Below, piece after piece: positions 6,220-7,609 of a stretch of DNA of 7,609 bases. The DNA comes from an uncultured Bacilli bacterium (lineage in GTDB: Bacteria > Bacillota_I > Bacilli_A > RF39 > UBA660): positions 1-7,609 of the forward strand of contig CAKPIH010000046.1 in assembly GCA_934162325.1 (NCBI GenBank), given 5' to 3'. Below the pieces are notes generated by a model. The model searched no databases. It was not told the origin of the DNA and worked only from the letters and a program-made list of their open reading frames with translations. Position 1 is the stretch's first letter; each line of letters opens with the position of its first letter. A program made the position numbers and the translations under genes.

Positions 6220-6305
6220 GTCATAGAGATATGACCACACTCTACGAAGTAAAATGTAGGTGTGATAACCAAAACCCCCTGAGGAGCCGAAAGGCTCCAC
6301 TTTTT
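6220..6305 (+). ncRNA. Predicted small RNA with C-rich unpaired stretch, unidentified
   Basis: This stretch has no ORF but folds convincingly. Hairpin 1 is GTCATA (6220-6225), loop GAGA, TATGAC (6230-6235). Hairpin 2 is CACAC-T-CTAC (6236-6245) against GTAG-GTGTG (6256-6264), with T6241 bulged and a 10-nt loop. A single-stranded stretch at 6265-6282 contains AACCAAAACCCCCTGA. The final hairpin is an intrinsic terminator (6283-6305). It is far more GC-rich than its surroundings. Small RNAs of Gram-positive bacteria often use exposed C-rich segments to pair with G-rich ribosome binding sites, so a trans-acting regulator of about 85 nt is the leading inference. I compared it from memory with the common riboswitch and housekeeping RNA families and matched none. 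A cis-regulatory leader is less likely, because two further promoters lie between it and the next long gene. Confidence 0.6.
6283..6305 (+). terminator. GAAA-tetraloop terminator of the small RNA
   Basis: GGAGCC (6283-6288), GAAA tetraloop (6289-6292), GGCTCC (6293-6298), then AC and TTTTT (6301-6305). A GC-rich 6-bp stem capped by a stable GNRA loop and followed by a T-run is a textbook intrinsic terminator. Further T-rich sequence follows to 6318. Confidence 0.9.
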
Positions 6306-6327
6306 ATATATATTTTTCTATAAATAA

Positions 6328-6356
6328 AAGACAAATCAATGATTATTTGGTATAAT
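6328..6356 (+). promoter_or_regulatory. Extended -10 promoter for a short transcript
   Basis: AAGACA (6328-6333, 4 of 6) is separated by 17 nt from TATAAT (6351-6356), with TGG (6348-6350) forming a perfect TGn-TATAAT extended -10. Initiation is expected near 6363. The promoter lies just after the small-RNA terminator. Confidence 0.7.
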
Positions 6357-6362
6357 ATTATT

Positions 6363-6500
6363 GATATATATGAAAAAAATTAATTACTGAAGAAGGAATA
6401 ATAAATATGATTATAGTAAATTACCTAAGAAAAATTAATAATGATACTATGATATATTTTGCTATTAACAGCAATAATCTATGTCATAGTATTTTTTTTT
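6363..6500 (+). ncRNA. Short transcript (about 138 nt): small RNA or leader-peptide mRNA
   Basis: A strong promoter and a strong terminator (6444-6500) define a unit of about 138 nt. It contains one 32-codon ORF whose end runs through the terminator. It may be a non-coding RNA, a small-protein mRNA, or an attenuated leader for the radical SAM gene 80 nt further on, although that gene has its own promoter. Boundaries are inferred from the promoter and T-run only. Confidence 0.45.
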
Positions 6501-6505
6501 GGTAA
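6407..6505 (+). CDS. Small ORF of 32 codons overlapping a terminator, unknown
   Basis: ATG at 6407 follows GAAGGA (6392-6397) at a 9-nt spacing, a moderate ribosome binding site. The predicted peptide begins MIIVNYLRKINND and ends IFFW, the last residues being encoded by the T-run of the terminator. The stop TAA (6503-6505) lies just past the terminator, so an mRNA ended there would lack a stop codon. The ORF could be fortuitous, or translation could keep the terminator open. No family is recognised. Its first codons resemble those of the small ORF after ftsZ. Confidence 0.25.
   Translation: MIIVNYLRKINNDTMIYFAINSNNLCHSIFFW
6444..6500 (+). terminator. Strong intrinsic terminator before the radical SAM gene
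   Basis: ATACTATGA (6444-6452) pairs perfectly with TCATAGTAT (6484-6492), further pairs follow inward, and an inner stem TTGCT/AGCAA (6459-6463 with 6470-6474) closes around ATTAAC. A run of nine T residues occupies 6492-6500. This is the best T-run in the window. Confidence 0.85.
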
Positions 6506-6519
6506 ATTTAATAAAATAA

Positions 6520-6548
6520 TAACTATTTAATGAATTTTGTGCTATAAT
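6520..6548 (+). promoter_or_regulatory. Extended -10 promoter for the radical SAM gene
   Basis: TGCTATAAT at 6540-6548 is a perfect extended -10. The -35 position (6520-6525, TAACTA) matches poorly at 2 of 6. Initiation near 6555 leaves a leader of about 24 nt containing AAGGGAGG (6563-6570), 8 nt before the ATG. Confidence 0.65.
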
Positions 6549-6578
6549 AGAAACCAACTTTTAAGGGAGGAACTAATT

Positions 6579-7609
6579 ATGAATGTTTTAGTAGTTAATC
6601 CAGCAAATAAACCATTTACAAATAGGTCTATTTTAGCTGAACCATTAGATGTATTACAAATAGCAACAATTATAAATAAAAAATTTGATAGTGTAAAAGT
6701 AATTGATATGGATGTTAATAGAATGAATAATAATATTAATGAATATTTATCTGATGAAAATATAGTTGTTTTTGTCTATGATTATCAATTACCATTACAT
6801 ACTACTGAAACAATACAAAATATATTTGAAACAATTCATAATACAAATAAACCTACTAAATTTATAATGATTGGAAAAACATCTACGCACTTTTATCAAA
6901 AGTTTTTAGATAATGGGATAGATGTTATTATTAGAGGAATAGCAGATGAAATTATTACTGATGTAATAGAAAATATTGATAATATAGAAAAATTAAAAAG
7001 TATTCCTAATTTAGTTATTAGAACAAATGAAAATATATATTTTACTGAAAAGAAAAAATTAATAAATGATTTTAGTAAATTGCCAATGGTTAATAGAGAT
7101 TTATTAGATATAAGTAAATATATGGAGACAAGAACTATTATTACTTCGAGAGGATGTGTAGGTACTTGTAAATTTTGTACTACACCATATTATTTTGGTA
7201 AATGGAATGGGAGAAATGTTATTGATGTTGTTAATGAAATAGAAACGTTAATAACAAAATATAATACAAAGAAAATAATCTTTTTAGATGACAATGCAAC
7301 TGTAAATAAACAACGAATGATAGAGATTTGTAAGGAAATAGAGAAAAGAAATATCAAATGTTTATTTGGTGCTTTATGCAGTATAAAGTGTTATGATAAA
7401 GAACTTTTAGAATATATGTATAAGGTTGGATTTAGATGGGTTCACTTTGGTATTGAAACAGGAAGTGAAAGATTATTAAAATTAATGAATAAAGAGATGG
7501 ATATTAATTATATAAAACAAGTAATAGAAGACACAAAGAAAATTGGTTATAGAATTAGAACAAGTTTTATTTTAGATTATCCATCATCAACTAAAGAAGA
7601 TATTATAAA
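6579..7609 (+). CDS. Radical SAM enzyme with N-terminal B12-binding-like domain (partial, 3' end outside window)
   Basis: The first 343 residues are visible and the frame is open at the window edge. Residues 1-130 look like the cobalamin-binding (Rossmann-like) domain of the B12-radical SAM class, starting MNVLVVNPAN and including DVIIRGIADEII (115-126) where relatives carry a GEGE-type element. The cobalamin-ligand motif DxHxxG is not seen. A linker with LPMVNRDLLD (168-177) is typical of the class. The radical SAM cluster motif is SRGCVGTCKFC (190-200), with Cys193, Cys197 and Cys200 in CxxxCxxC spacing, followed by FLDDNAT (235-241) and GIETGSERLL (291-300). The enzyme would use a 4Fe-4S cluster and S-adenosylmethionine for radical chemistry. 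Methylation or modification of a lipid, cofactor or peptide are all possible and the substrate cannot be told. Valine is mostly GTT (13, against 8 GTA), unlike ftsZ, which hints at separate ancestry. Confidence 0.88.
   Translation, partial: MNVLVVNPANKPFTNRSILAEPLDVLQIATIINKKFDSVKVIDMDVNRMNNNINEYLSDENIVVFVYDYQLPLHTTETIQNIFETIHNTNKPTKFIMIGKTSTHFYQKFLDNGIDVIIRGIADEIITDVIENIDNIEKLKSIPNLVIRTNENIYFTEKKKLINDFSKLPMVNRDLLDISKYMETRTIITSRGCVGTCKFCTTPYYFGKWNGRNVIDVVNEIETLITKYNTKKIIFLDDNATVNKQRMIEICKEIEKRNIKCLFGALCSIKCYDKELLEYMYKVGFRWVHFGIETGSERLLKLMNKEMDINYIKQVIEDTKKIGYRIRTSFILDYPSSTKEDII

Noticed and set aside
6220..6300. Possible riboswitch (TPP-like CTGAGG, preQ1-II-like GATAACC) or hammerhead-like CTGA...GAAA core
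   Set aside because: Only short words match. The TPP and preQ1 core architectures are missing, the GAAA is the loop of a terminator rather than a ribozyme core strand, and two other promoters separate this RNA from the next long gene.

Overview
This is a very AT-rich window read entirely on the + strand. It has a Bacillota-type layout: strong AGGAGG-type ribosome binding sites, AT-rich promoters with extended -10 boxes, an adjacent ftsA-ftsZ pair and a Bacillus-like recG. Together with a DUF285/BspA-like surface protein, this suggests an uncultured, low-GC, possibly host-associated member of the Bacilli or a relative of the Mollicutes. The lineage is inference. TGG is used for Trp and no reading frame needs TGA as a sense codon, so the standard bacterial code fits.

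Layout. Positions 1-60 hold the tail and hairpin terminator of an unseen upstream gene. An extended -10 promoter (about 116-144) drives ftsA (GTG start, 177-1418) and ftsZ (1421-2506), separated by 2 nt and encoding the membrane tether and the polymer of the division ring. Immediately after ftsZ lies a 33-codon ORF with an ideal ribosome binding site (2521-2622). Its 3' end is folded into a long hairpin (2607-2653). Only four bases after the hairpin comes the ribosome binding site of a surface protein (2672-4027). That protein combines a SipW/TasA-type N-terminal signal and an apparent beta-rich region with DUF285 (BspA-like) repeats. A terminator (4026-4051) and a near-consensus promoter (4086-4114) lead into recG (4135-6141), the replication-fork and Holliday-junction branch-migration helicase.

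The 437 bases after recG contain no long ORF but are densely organised. First comes a compact predicted small RNA (about 6220-6305) with its own promoter, two hairpins, an unpaired C-rich stretch and a GAAA-loop terminator. It is followed by a second short transcription unit (about 6363-6500) with its own extended -10 promoter, a 32-codon ORF and a strong terminator overlapping that ORF. A fourth extended -10 promoter then leads to a cobalamin-binding-type radical SAM enzyme (6579 onward), cut by the window edge.

The core genes (ftsA, ftsZ, recG) are ordinary. The interest lies in the non-coding and small-ORF material between them: two short ORFs each fused to a terminator-like hairpin, a well-formed unidentified small RNA, and an apparently chimeric surface protein that seems to depend on transcription coming through the ftsZ hairpin.
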